From the NCBI GenBank assembly GCA_947471745.1, contig CANJKZ010000263.1:1222501-1286500 (forward strand): a stretch of 64,000 nt of DNA, read 5' to 3'. The notes beneath the pieces are model-generated. The model was given only the letters and a program-made list of their open reading frames with translations. It did not search any database and was not told the DNA's origin. The stretch is from Closterium sp. Naga37s-1 (lineage: Eukaryota; Streptophyta; Zygnematophyceae; Desmidiales; Closteriaceae). Shown piece by piece: positions 51,901 through 60,918 of this stretch; position 1 is the stretch's first letter, and each line of letters opens with the position of its first letter. The position numbers and the translations under genes were made by a program.

Positions 51901-54694
51901 GCATATTCTCTCATATCCCCCAGCACCAAGTGACACACAATTGTGCATCCCCCGTGGTCCTCTCCTTCCTCATCCACGCGCCTGACTCCCTCCGCCTGCC
52001 CTTCCTCCCCACACCAGGTGACAGCGACCAGCATCTTCTCTTTAATTCCGCGCCACCGCGTGACGCACATGTGTGCAGCCCCCGTGGTGCTCTCCTTCCT
52101 CATCCACGCGCCCGACTCCCTCCAACCATGCGTCCCCTCCCCTCCCCACCAGGTGACAGCGGCCAGCATATTCTCTCTCATTCCACGCCACCGCGTCACC
52201 CACATGTGTGCAGCCCCCGTGGTCCTCTCCTTCCTCATCCACGCGCCTGACTCCCTCCGCCTGCCCTTCCTCGCTGCCCAGCGCGCCCAGGGGCGTGGAG
52301 GGGGTGACTATAGCGAGGGCAGATGGGAGGGCAATAGCGAGGGTAGCAGGGAAGGCAGAAGGGGTGACTATAGTGAGGGGAATAGGGAGGGCAGCAGCGG
52401 GGGGGGGCAGGAGGCGAGGCGGGTACATGTGATGACAGCGGGGGCAGCGCCGCCACCAGCAGTGCTGGCGGGGATAGAGGCGATGGGGTTTGAGGTGCTG
52501 CATGCTTATGGGCTCACGGAGACGTATGGGCCGGCTGTGGTGTGCGAGTGGCAGCACGAGCGGTGGAGAGGGGTGGATGAAAATGAATGTGCGAGGCTGA
52601 AGGCACGACAGGTGGGGTGTGCTTGCTAGGTGGAGGGTGGAGGGTAGGTGGGTGAATGGAGGATGCATGACTATAAGTGTGCAAGGTGTGTGGGGAGTAG
52701 GTAGAGGTTTGTTGGTTGGGAATAAAGGCAATGGCGTTCGAGGTGCTGCATGCGTACGGGCTGACAGAGATGTATGGGGCCGGCTGTGGTATGCGAGTGG
52801 CAGCATGAGCGGTGGCGAGGGGTGGATGAGAGTGAGCGAGTGAGGCTCAAGGCGAGACAGGTGGGTTGGGATATGAATGATGGGTGGGGGGTTAGGGAAT
52901 AGGGGTTTGTGGATGGTGAATGGTGGGTGGTGATTACAAGTGCGTGAAACAGTGGGTAGGGGAGCACCAGTTTCTCCCACCAGTCTCTCCCCTCATCACC
53001 CACCACGCTCTCTCCCCACCCTCTCCTTTCTCCCTCCATCCTCTCCCAAATGACAGGGCGTGCGCTGCATGGCCCTGGAGGGCTTGGCAGTCATGGACCC
53101 AGTCACTATGCGCCACGTGGCAGCAGACGGGCGCAGCATGGGGGAGGTGATGCTGAGGGGAAACATGGTGATGAAAGGGTATGCGGCCGACCCAGGGGCC
53201 ACTGAAGCGGCGTTCCGAGGGGGGTGGTTCCACTCTGGCGACCTGGCTGTGATGCACCCTGATGGGTACATTGAGCTCAAGGTGGGTGGTTGGGTTGTGG
53301 GACGGTGGGCGTGAGAGGGCAGCTGATGGGGGTGCAAGGTGGGACGCTGAGGGGCAACATGGTGATGAAGGGGTATGCGGCCGACCCGGGGGCTACTGAA
53401 GCGGCGTTTCGAGGCGGATGGTTCCACTCGGGGGATCTGGCAGTCATGCACCCCGATGGCTACATTGAAGTCAAGGTGGGTGGTGTGAGGGGTGGTAGGG
53501 CAGCTTGGGGGGGTGCAAGGTGGAATGCTGAGGGGCAACATGGTGATGAAGGGGTATGCGGCCGACCCACAGGCTACTGAAGCAGCTTTTCGAGGGGGAT
53601 GGTTCCACTCGGGGCCTGGCTGTGATGCACCCCGATGGGTACATTGAACTCATGTTGGGTTGTGAGGGGATGGTGAGATGGTGAGATGGTGGGATGGTGA
53701 GATGGTGAGATGGTGGGATGGTGAGATGGTGAGATGGTGGGATGGTGAGATGGTGAGATGGTGGGACGGTGAGGGTGCAAGGTGGGACGGTGGCGGTGAA
53801 AGGTGAGACGCCGTACTTCTACTTGAGCATGTCCCCACCATGTTTGTTAAATCCATGAGTGCATCAGCACACCAATGGTTGGAATCATTCTCTTGAACCA
53901 GCCACTGCGGTGCTACCATGCTGGCACCACCTGGTAAAACTGGCTGCTGTGAGCATCTCTGCATGTAGATTTCCTCCTCAACTTGCTTCCAAGGTGGGCT
54001 CAACATCAACATGACCCACAGCCTCCGTAGAAGCAATTCACCTTCTCCTTTTGCTTAAAAGCAATTCACCTTATCAGGCGGGCAGAACGTGAGCAGCATA
54101 GTGGTGGAGGCAGGGCTGTAGTCCCACACCCTTCGCACCTCCCTCCACTTCCTCTCTCTTGCTCACACCCACCCTTCCTTCCCCCACCAGGATCGCTCAA
54201 AGGACATAATCATATCGGGTGGGGAGAACGAGAGCAGCTTAGGGGTGGAAGCAATGCTGTATCCCCACACCATCAACTTCTCCTACATCTAACACTCTCG
54301 TGTGCCCACCCGTCCGTCCCCCAATCAGGATCGCTCAAAGGACATAATCATATCGGGTGGGGAGAACGTGAGCAGCATAGCAGTGGAGGCAGTGTTGTAC
54401 TGCCACCCTGCCGTGCTGGAGGCTGCAGTCGTGGCGCGCTCTGATACCATGTGGGGGGAGTCTGTGTGTGCCTTTGTGTGCCGCAAGCCAGGGCAGCAGC
54501 ACGCACGCGTGGGCGAGGGGGATATTATTGCGTTTTGCCGCGACCACCTGCCTCATTATATGGCGCCCCGGACGGTTGTTTTTACAGAGCTGCCCAAGAC
54601 CGCGACGGGCAAGATTCAAAAGTTTGTTTTGAGGGAGAGGGCGAAGGAAATGGGTAATCTTGAAGGTGGTAACAGGCCCAAGTCTCGATTGTGA
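45957..54694 (+). CDS. Peroxisomal acyl-activating enzyme (AMP-forming acyl-CoA ligase, AAE1-like), 7 exons
   Basis: ANL-superfamily ligase: activates a carboxylic acid with ATP, then forms its CoA thioester. Coding exons: 45957-46172, 47362-47604, 48414-48731, 49843-50031, 52153-52611, 53057-53281, 54329-54694; all phase 0, 2016 nt, 671 residues (plant AAE1 relatives about 550). Order of landmarks: [15 protein letters not shown] start, [18 protein letters not shown]-loop [11 protein letters not shown] at the end of exon 3, [67 protein letters not shown] across exons 6-7, and catalytic-Lys block [11 protein letters not shown]-terminus SRL is a peroxisomal targeting signal. Extra length is Gly/Arg- and Gly/Ser-rich inserts in exons 3 and 5. 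Almost every internal exon has tandem partial copies in the adjoining intron. Substrate cannot be told from sequence; small or aromatic acids are typical of the clade. Confidence 0.9.
46701..47481 (+). repeat. Five tandem copies of acyl-activating enzyme exon 2 start
   Basis: Each copy has a C/T tract, AG and then about 120 bp encoding V(S/A)[15 protein letters not shown]...[15 protein letters not shown]. Copies start at 46701, 46876, 47040, 47220 and 47362 (steps 175, 164, 180, 142 bp). Only the last continues past VALI to LAHGSARLV and a donor at 47605. The first four have an acceptor but no donor, so they act at most as decoys. They differ by amino-acid changes such as [13 protein letters not shown] in copy 2. 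Confidence 0.95.
47625..47715. repeat. TGTGATGTG/TGTCATG microsatellite
   Basis: Short imperfect repeats of TGTGATGTGTCATG in intron 2 of the ligase gene. Confidence 0.85.
47952..48079. repeat. 32-bp tandem repeat, 4 units
   Basis: Four units beginning CGAGCATGAGGCTTGTGC and ending TATTCTTACT, almost identical, in intron 2 of the ligase gene. Confidence 0.93.
48185..48330. repeat. GAGTCGACTC palindromes
   Basis: GTGAGTCGACTCAAAAGTC at about 48190 and the perfect 18-bp palindrome TTTTGAGTCGACTCAAAA at about 48311. Related words are at 9551 and 48904 (GAGTCAAAAGTCAC). Confidence 0.7.
48865..48955 (+). repeat. Decayed copy of ligase exon 3 end
   Basis: Repeats GTGGTGGAGGATGAGTGG.ATGCCAT and then ACC(A/C)CCGCCCACCCCAAGGTG, i.e. 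the coding end of exon 3 (48665-48731) with a donor, but with an insertion and a stop between. The earlier unit 48750-48850 repeats the GACGTATGAGGAGCT part. Confidence 0.75.
49025..49112. repeat. 14-bp repeat CACTTGCC(A/T)(C/T)CTGG
   Basis: About six units of GGCACTTGCCACCT/GGCACTTGCCTCCT in intron 3 of the ligase gene. Confidence 0.9.
49288..50167 (+). repeat. Tandem partial copies of ligase exon 4
   Basis: Acceptor-side copies start at 49288, 49498 and 49676; the complete exon is 49843-50031; a donor-side copy ([20 protein letters not shown] then GTGTGTGG) lies at 50090-50167. Copies 2 and 3 run from GVVCTH to the LWTLPL block and then lose similarity. Copy 1 is the most diverged. Confidence 0.93.
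50180..50415. repeat. GGGGTGTGGC-type minisatellite
   Basis: Irregular 10-15 bp units (GGTGGGGTGTGGCTT, GGAGGGGTGTGG) in ligase intron 4. Confidence 0.85.
50461..51408. mobile_element. Foldback (long inverted-repeat) element in ligase intron 4
   Basis: Arms of about 400-440 bp pair imperfectly: ATGACCGTGCGGCTGG (50461) with CCAGCCGCACGGTCAT (51408), CATGGAGGTCAAGACTTTTGGCG with its complement near 51350-51372, and the GGATCCATACGACGGGTCCTCC region with its complement near 51185-51210. A second, inner inverted pair (CATTTTGGTGGCTCA / TGAGCCACCAAAATG) brackets a short A/T-rich loop at about 50925-50955. No transposase. A short open frame in the left arm (50508-50801) is mirrored in the right arm. 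Likely a non-autonomous DNA element; target duplication not resolved. Confidence 0.85.
51500..52260 (+). repeat. Six tandem copies of ligase exon 5 start
   Basis: Copies begin near 51502, 51629, 51764, 51890, 52017 and 52153, each reading (V)[33 protein letters not shown] with its own pyrimidine tract and AG. Only the last continues into the exon body. The first has a stop after HM; the fourth has an indel. Steps are about 126-136 bp. Confidence 0.95.
52720..52865 (+). repeat. Decayed donor-side copy of ligase exon 5 end
   Basis: Repeats the [17 protein letters not shown] stretch and the GGTGGATGA...AGACAGGTGGG donor end of 52480-52620, with frameshifts. Confidence 0.85.
53057..53652 (+). 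repeat. Three tandem copies of ligase exon 6 end
   Basis: The full exon 6 is 53057-53281. Copies of its second half ([29 protein letters not shown]...HPDGYIE) end at 53475 with a good donor and near 53652 with the donor destroyed. The third copy has a deletion after FHSG. This array extends on the donor side, opposite to exons 2, 5 and 7. Confidence 0.94.
53665..53775. repeat. GATGGTGAGATGGTGG repeat
   Basis: About seven units of 15-16 bp built from GATGGTGAGATGGTGG in ligase intron 6. Confidence 0.9.
54074..54405 (+). repeat. Three tandem copies of ligase exon 7 start
   Basis: Partial copies at about 54074-54122 (GGCGGGCAGAACGTGAGCAG...) and 54191-54265 (GATCGCTCAAAGGACATAAT...) precede the real exon at 54329. 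The 54191 copy has the same CAG acceptor and the first 60 bp. Confidence 0.9.
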
Positions 54695-55136
54695 ATTTTC
54701 CAAGCTTGAATATTTCTTTAGCAGGAGAAATGCACGTAGGGGGAGCTGCCGATTGTGTAAATGGTTCAAGAAATTCAGCAGCTCAGCTCAGTGCACTCAT
54801 GTGCACCATATCAGGACAGGACCTGTCTGTCTGGTATATTTCCCAGTAATGTGATTTGTTGTGTACATGTCTCACTATGACAACGTTACGGTGTATTGCA
54901 ACTCCTAGATATTATAAAAGTGAAATCAAAAGAGCAACAAAGAATACAGAAATTTGGTTGGCTGATAGAATTCTTTGTGAGCCATATCAGCAGTGTCAGC
55001 TTGAATGAATGCTTCCACCATATAAATGTGGGGCTCATATTTCTAGTGAACGTGAGTACTAACGTGTACGTAGCCAGTCAGGCATACCGTACCATAATCG
55101 CGGGTCACACCACACCACTCGCGTGGTCAGGAAGCC
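54695..55136. other. Intergenic region between ligase and bS21-like gene
   Basis: A/T-richer than its surroundings. Probably holds the ligase 3' UTR and the promoter of the next gene. Nothing else recognised. Confidence 0.4.
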
Positions 55137-56632
55137 ATGCCTTCCGCTCTTCGCTCATCCGCGTGTTATCTGCGCTCCGCCTTCACCACCACCGCCGCCG
55201 CATTCACCGCCCGCCCCGCACTCCCCCGCATGCCGTGCGTCGCCGCCTCTCTCGAGTCCGCCGTGTCGATGCGGCGCGTCCCTCAACCCCCAGCACGGCC
55301 TTCCGCCGCCGCGTCCTCTTCTCACGCGTCGCCGCCACTGCCAGCACCATTAGCAGCATCAGACCTCCTCGCTCGCTTCCAACTCGCGTCATGCGCGCCG
55401 CGCTTTTCGATCTCGGCGCAAGGTGCGCCGGGCGCTGATTGGATCGCAGGCGCAGGCAGATCAGCTCCGCGAGCCTCCCGGCCGTCGATTTCCCGATCAT
55501 CCCGGCCACAAAGCTTCGACACGTTTTCGTCCCAGAGGCACCGACTCAGCACCCTCGCCACGTTCCCGCGTGTGCTCGCCGTCGGTCGCGCGCCCTCCGC
55601 CGCGCCGTAGCTGCGCGAGGCGCGCGTAGCGCATTGGTTGCGGCGCGGGCGGCGGGCGCGGGGCAGAGGAGGAGCGTGTTTGTTGAGGTGAAAAAGGGCG
55701 ACGTGGATCGAGCTATCAAGAAGTGAGTGCGGCTCAGGGGAAGGGGGAGAGGGTGAGGCATGAAGAAGTGAGGAATGGGTGTGCGGGGATAGCGCGGAGC
55801 GTGTTCGCGGAGGTTAAGAAGGGCGACATGGATCGAGCCATTAAGAAGTGAGTGATTGGGGAGCGGGGAGAGAGGAAAGGGGCGAGGGTAAGGCATTACG
55901 AGATGAGCGATGGGAGAGGAGGGAGAGGAGCGAGGAGCGTGTTTGTTGAGGTGAGGAGGGGCGACGTGGATCGAGCCATCAAGAAGTGAAGCATAATGGA
56001 GAGGGAAGATGGGCAAGGGGGGTGCTGAACATCAAGGAAGGCATGCTCTCACCCATCCATGCTCTCACCCATCCATGCTCTCACCCATCCATGCTCTCAC
56101 CCATCCATGCTCTCACCCATCCATGCTCTCACCCACCCATGCTCTCATGCACGCATGAGCCTCGGGGAGTAGCCTCGATGAGCAGCCTCGGGGAACAGCC
56201 TTGGCGAGCAGCCTCGGGGAACAGCCTCTGGGAAAGCGTAGCCTATCACTCCTCTGCTGCTGCCTCCCCTTGTCGCACCGTCCCCCTCTTCCCCACCCAC
56301 GCCGGCACACAACCCCCCACAACCCCCCAACCCACCACCTCTCCTCCCTCCCCCTTGCAGGTTCAAGATCAAGCTACGCACAGACAATGGGATAAGGGTG
56401 GCGAGGGCGAGGGCGCACGACTGGAAGGGGGCGGAGCTGAAGTGCCAAGGTGGCGTGGCGGACATCACTCACATCCCCTTGCCGTTCCTCCCCCCTCCCC
56501 ACCTTTGAGAGGTTCAAGATCAAGCTACGCACGGACAATGCCATCCGCGTGGCTCGGGCAAGGTCGCACTACTGGAAGGGCGCGGAGCTGAAGCGCCTGC
56601 GCAGCAAGGAGGCGGAGATCAGGTGGCAGTAG
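55137..56632 (+). CDS. bS21-like organellar ribosomal protein (stuttered, possibly broken)
   Basis: Small-subunit ribosomal protein S21 family candidate, organelle-targeted. A Ser/Ala/Arg-rich N-terminus without acidic residues (MPSALRSSACYLRSAF, from 55137) looks like a transit peptide. The mature start RSVFVEVKKGDVDRAIKK ends at donor 55723, and splicing to 56512 restores AAG (KKFKIKLRTDNAIRVARAR), then WKGAELKRLRSKEAEIRWQ and a TAG at 56630. Just beyond the TAG the frame continues KDFRQKLAWIMAKRAR, which fits the expected C-terminus; another copy of this end (56787-56854) has CAG there. The link between 55421 and the second exon (5' edge about 55628) is unresolved because the two lie in different frames. 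S21 is my best family guess from length, the V-x-V-E start and the basic C-terminus. Confidence 0.55.
55628..55985 (+). repeat. Three tandem donor-side copies of the bS21-like exon
   Basis: RSVFVEVKKGDVDRAIKK (donor 55723), RSVFAEVKKGDMDRAIKK (donor 55848) and RSVFVEVRRGDVDRAIKK (donor 55986), each ending AAGAA|GTGA. Steps are 125 and 138 bp. Confidence 0.93.
56045..56150. repeat. 16-bp repeat (CCATCCATGCTCTCAC)
   Basis: About six near-perfect units in an intron of the bS21-like gene, followed by AGCCTCGGGGAACAGCCT repeats (56158-56232). Confidence 0.92.
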
Positions 56633-56854
56633 AAGGACTTCCGGCAGAAGCTCGCCTGGATCATGGCCAAACGCGCCAGGTGGTGGGATGGTGCGATGTG
56701 GGGGATGGTGAGTGGTGGGATGGTGGGATGATGGGGAGATGGGATTGAGCAGTGGGCAAGGGTGAGGAAAGGACCACAGTTCCAGGAGGCGGAGATCAGG
56801 TGGCACCAGAAGGAATTCCGGCAGAAGCTCGCTTGGATCGTGGCCAAGCGCCCC
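56361..56854 (+). repeat. Tandem copies of bS21-like 3' exon parts
   Basis: FKIKLRTDNGIRVARARAHDWKG at 56361-56441 and FKIKLRTDNAIRVARARSHYWKG at 56512, each after an AG. The C-terminal part EAEIRWx(Q)K(D/E)FRQKLAWI occurs at 56606-56680 (with TAG) and 56787-56854 (without). Further degenerate CCAGGTGGG ends follow to about 57120. Confidence 0.92.
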
Positions 56855-56859
56855 AGGTG

Positions 56860-57640
56860 GGATAGGGTGCTGTTTGGGATAGGCAGACCCTACAGATGGG
56901 TGGGATGCTGGGGAGAGAGAATACAGCCGTGAGCATGGGTAAGAGGCCATGGTTTCAGGTGGGATGAGGAGGGATGTGGGCAAGCTTCCAGGTGGGGTAG
57001 GGTGGTGGGGAGGGTGTGCAGCAGTGAGCATGGATGCATGGGGAAGGAGGGTCATGGTTGTTTGCGGGTGGGATGATGGGCCATGCTTGGACTGGTATGG
57101 GCAAGCCCTCCAGGTATGGGCAAGCGAGTGGGGTGAGTGTTTGATATCAGGAATATCGTGCTTTTTACTGAAGCACACAACTTTTCCGCATCAGCTTGTT
57201 CTGTGTATGTCTCTGTTCCGTCTCACTAAACTCATCCTTCGATCTATATCCCCAACGGTTGCCCCTCTACAAAGCCTCTCTCCATGTTTTCACCACGACC
57301 AGAACCTGTACTGATTCATGATTCCCCAATCTTTTTTTTTTCTTCCCTGAACCTTCTTTTGGCACTGTGTAGGGGATTCTGATGCAAAGGTCACAAATGT
57401 TTTGCCTTGAACGTCTAGGATTATGGAAACTCCTATCCAGTTGGTTACAGGTAGTAAATATTTCTCCCGTCCATTTGAGTGAGTCTCAAAGATCACATGC
57501 ACACAACACACACTAGATTGGTTTTGGTTTTGGTTTTTTACTTGATTAAACCTACTACGCAAGTGCTGCCCACTGGAAGAATGTTCAAAGATCTCCTAGC
57601 GACATGAAGGTGGGTCACTCACGTGTGCCTTTCACAGAGT
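56860..57640. other. Non-coding stretch between bS21-like gene and copia I
   Basis: Repeats of GGGATG/CCAGGTGGGAT remain to 57120, then A/T-rich DNA to 57640. An open frame on the minus strand (57290-57562) has no recognisable features. Confidence 0.4.
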
Positions 57641-57899
57641 TTGAAATGTCCACCAGTTCACCCCTGCCTACGAGCGTGTGACACACTGCACGTGTGCTAG
57701 GACGGGTCGCCACCTGGCTACTTTCACTCGGCAGCCGGGGTCGGACCTGTACACACTGACCACTGAGTCACCTCAGGTAGCTGCGTCTGTTATCCGACGC
57801 CTAGGTCAGGACCTAGGACCCACGTTGGTTAGGGCCCACCGTTCCGCCGCGCCGTCGAGCGCCCCGCTTACTAGCACCGTCGAGCGCCTCTTCTACTAG

Positions 57900-58480
57900 C
57901 GCTGTCGTGCGCCCCTCCTCCTCGCGCCGTCGAGCGTCCCTCTTGCTAGCGCCGTCGTGCGCCCCTATGCCAGCTGCACGCGCCGCCCGTCAGCCGCACG
58001 CGCAGCCGCCCACTTCGCCGCACGCGCAGCCGCACGATAGGCCGCACGCGCAGCCGCACGCACGACAGCACGCGCAGCCGCCAGCGCAGCCGCACGCGCA
58101 GCCACCTGCACAGCCGCACGCGCAGCTGCACACTCGGCCGCACGCACGACCGCACGCACGGCCGCTCGCTAGGCCGCACGCACGACCGCACGCGCAGCCG
58201 CACGCGCAGCCGCACGCGCAGCCGTACGCACAGCCGCACGCGCAGCCGCACGCACAGCTGCAAACGCGGCCGCCCGCGCAACCACAAGCGCAGCCGCCCG
58301 CGCAGCCGCACGCACCGCTGCACGCTAGGCGGCACGCACAGCCACAAGCGCAGCCGCACGCACAAGCCGCCGCGCCGCCCTGCCCGAGCCGCGCCGCGCC
58401 GCCCTGCCCGAGCCGCGCCGCGCCGCCCTGCCCGAGCCGAGCCGCGCTGCCCTGCCCGAGCCGCGCTGTGCGGTCTCACT
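57900..58480 (+). repeat. Copia I leader minisatellite (12-bp units)
   Basis: CAGCCGCACGCG-type 12-bp units repeat about 30 times, then CCGAGCCGCGCCGCGCCGCCCTG units (23-24 bp). Same position as leader repeats of A, D and E but unrelated in sequence. Confidence 0.9.
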
Positions 58481-58531
58481 GCTGCTACTGCTGCAACTGT
58501 TCCTGCTGTTCCTACTGCTCCTACTGAAACT

Positions 58532-59215
58532 ATGGCTAGTCCTGCAGTTCTAGCTTTCGATGCTGAGGGCCGCCCGCTGCATTTTGATACCTGGCTCGAG
58601 GACCTCCATCTCTTCCTCCAGCTCACTGCTAAGGAGGATATTTCGTTGTATGACCATGCGTTAGGCCTAGCTCCTGCCCCTGCTGCGACTGCTGACAGTA
58701 CTACCCGCTCCCAGTGGCAGACTCGTGACGCCCACTCTCGCTTAGCCATTCGCAACTCCCTGCCGGTAGATGAACGCGAGCACTTTAGCCAGCAGAAGAC
58801 TGCTCAGTCACTGTACAAAGCTGTAGTTGCGCGCTACTCCTCGCCTGCCTCTGCTTCGCTAGGCCGCCTCTCGTTGCCCTACCTGTTCCCAGAACTGTCC
58901 ACCTTCTCTACTGTTGCTGACCTCATTACTCACCTCCGCACTACTGAGATCCGCTTCCGTGCTGCCATGCCCGCTGAGTTTCTTGCCAAGAACCCCCCCC
59001 CCCCGCTGTGGCTCACTCTTTACCACCTGGTCACCCGTCTCCCTGACTCCCTTCGTGCGGTCAGGGACACCTTCCTTGCACTCTGCCCCACCGAGCTCAC
59101 CATTGACCTGCTTGAGAAGCACTTGCTGGCAGCCGAGACTAGTATAGTAGCTGTCGGTGCATCTCACGGCGACCCCCGCACCCCTTTCTTCGAGGGGTGT
59201 TCCCCCTCCCCTCTG
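58532..59215 (+). CDS. Copia I gag, N-terminal part
   Basis: MASPAVLAFDAEGRPLHFDTW, LAIRNSLPVDERE, LPYLFPELSTFS, DLITHLRTTE and FFEGCSPSPLS follow the gag pattern of all copies. An indel near 59205-59220 moves the continuation to the frame starting near 59197 (VDLLGAEKVG). Confidence 0.85.
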
Positions 59216-60918
59216 TCGCCTCTGCTGCTGTCGACCTTCTTGGTGCTGAGAAGGTCGGGACTGCGTCCACTGCGAGTGCGAGGCGCCGCAGCGGCAAGGG
59301 CAAAGGGGGCAAGGGGGGCGGCGGTGAGGATGGGGGAGGCGGTGGTGGGGGCGGTGGCGGCGGTGGGGGTGGTGGCGGGGCTGGAGGGGCCAGTGGCAGC
59401 GGCGGGGGTGGTGACGGCAGCGGCGGGGGTGGTGGCGGCAGCGGCGGGGGTGGTGGCGGCAATGGTGGAGGAGGTGGCCGGGGTTGGGGCGGTGGTGGTG
59501 GCAGCAGTGGACGCGGTGGCGGTGGTGGCGGTGGTGGTCGTGGTGGCGGCGGCGGCGGTGGAGCTCGTGGAGGCTCTGGCGGTGGCCAGCGTCAGCAGCA
59601 GACCCTGTCGCCCCAGGAGCTTCGTGAGTGGTACTCTCAGCATGGGGGGGGTGGTCTTAGCTGCCCGTATGCCATCCGCACAGGTGACCGCACTGGTCAG
59701 ACGTGTTGGAGGGCGCACACCCTGCAGCGCTGCTTCTCCCGCCTCGACGACGCCTGGCGCACCCAGTTTCCGGCTGCTATTGAGCTGCCCCACTGGTTTG
59801 ATCTGATCAAGAAACACATTGATGTCTATGCTCTTGACTTTGATGCTATCCTTGGTGCCATGTATGTGTTGTCTGCTAGTGGAGAGGGTGACTGTTACCT
59901 GCGTGTCCCGCCCGACCCGGGCATTAGGACCAGTGAGGCTGCTGCACTAGGTACTAGTGTGTCTACTGCCCCAGGTGCTGGTGAGCCTTCCACTCTAGGT
60001 GCTAGTCTGTCTGCTGCCCCAGGTGCTGGTGAGGCTGCTGCTCTAGGTGCTCGTGAGTCTGCGCCCGCTGCGTCTACTAAGGCACTGCACACCTTCACAC
60101 TGGACTCAGGTGCTTCCCGCTGTTTCTTTCGTGACCGCACTGCCCTTGAGCAGCTTGCTCGGCCGGTTGCAGTCTCCCTCGCTGACCCCTCTGGGGGTCC
60201 GGTCATTGCGACCTCCTCCACTGTCCTTCCTTGTCCTGCGATCCCGTCGGGCACACTGTCAGGCCTCTACCTCCCCTCGTTCTCTACGAACTTGGTGGCG
60301 GGTAGTGCGCTCCAGGATGGGGGTGTCCACCAGTTCACCCCTGCCTACGAGCGCGTGACACACTGCACGTGTGCTAGGACGGGTCGCCACCTGGCTACTT
60401 TCACTCGGCAGCCGGGGTTGGACCTGTACACACTGACCACTGAGTCACCTCAGGTAGCTGCGTCTGCGTCTGCGTCTAGTCAGCTGTCGGCCCCCTGCTC
60501 GTGTCGCTCCCTGTCGCACCAGACCGTCCTCTGGCACCACCGCCTTGGTCACCCGTCAGTGCAGCGCCTTCGTGGCATGCACTCCCGGTACCTTGTCTCT
60601 GGTCTTCCCAGGGTTCTCCCTCCCCTACCACCCTCGCCTGCTCCTTCCTGTCTTCCCTGTGTCGAGGGGCGGCAGCGCGCCGCTCCTCACTCCTCCTCGT
60701 TTCCCCCGACGACTGCTCCCCTGCAGACGCTCCACATGGACGTGTGGGGCCCAGCCCGCGTCCGTGGACAGGGTCACGAGAGGTACTTCTTGATAGTTGT
60801 TGACGACTACTCGCGCTACACCACGGTCTTCCCCTTGCGCACCAAGGGTGAAGTCCCTGATGTTTTGATCCCTTGGATCCGCGCTGCCCGTCTCCAACTC
60901 AGCGAGAGGTTCCACTAG
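59216..60918 (+). pseudogene. Copia I gag end, protease and integrase N-terminal half
   Basis: Poly-Gly region (59300-59580), then a Cys/His block (CPYAIRTGDRTGQTCWRAHTL), gag C-terminal YALDFDAILGAMYVL, three near-repeats of APGAGE(P/A)xxLGA (59960-60060), protease TLDSGASRCFF, pre-integrase HHRLGHPSVQRLRG and the integrase first Asp in HMDVWGP. A TAG at 60916-60918 replaces a CAG codon of the siblings. Confidence 0.85.

Noticed and set aside
45957-54694. Assembly duplication as full explanation for the exon copies
   Set aside because: Copies differ by multiple substitutions and indels and vary in number per exon; simple haplotype or overlap errors would give near-identical copies. It still needs read-level confirmation.
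57946-58755. 269-codon Arg/Val-rich frame antisense to copia I leader and gag
   Set aside because: Antisense shadow of the 12-bp repeat and gag.
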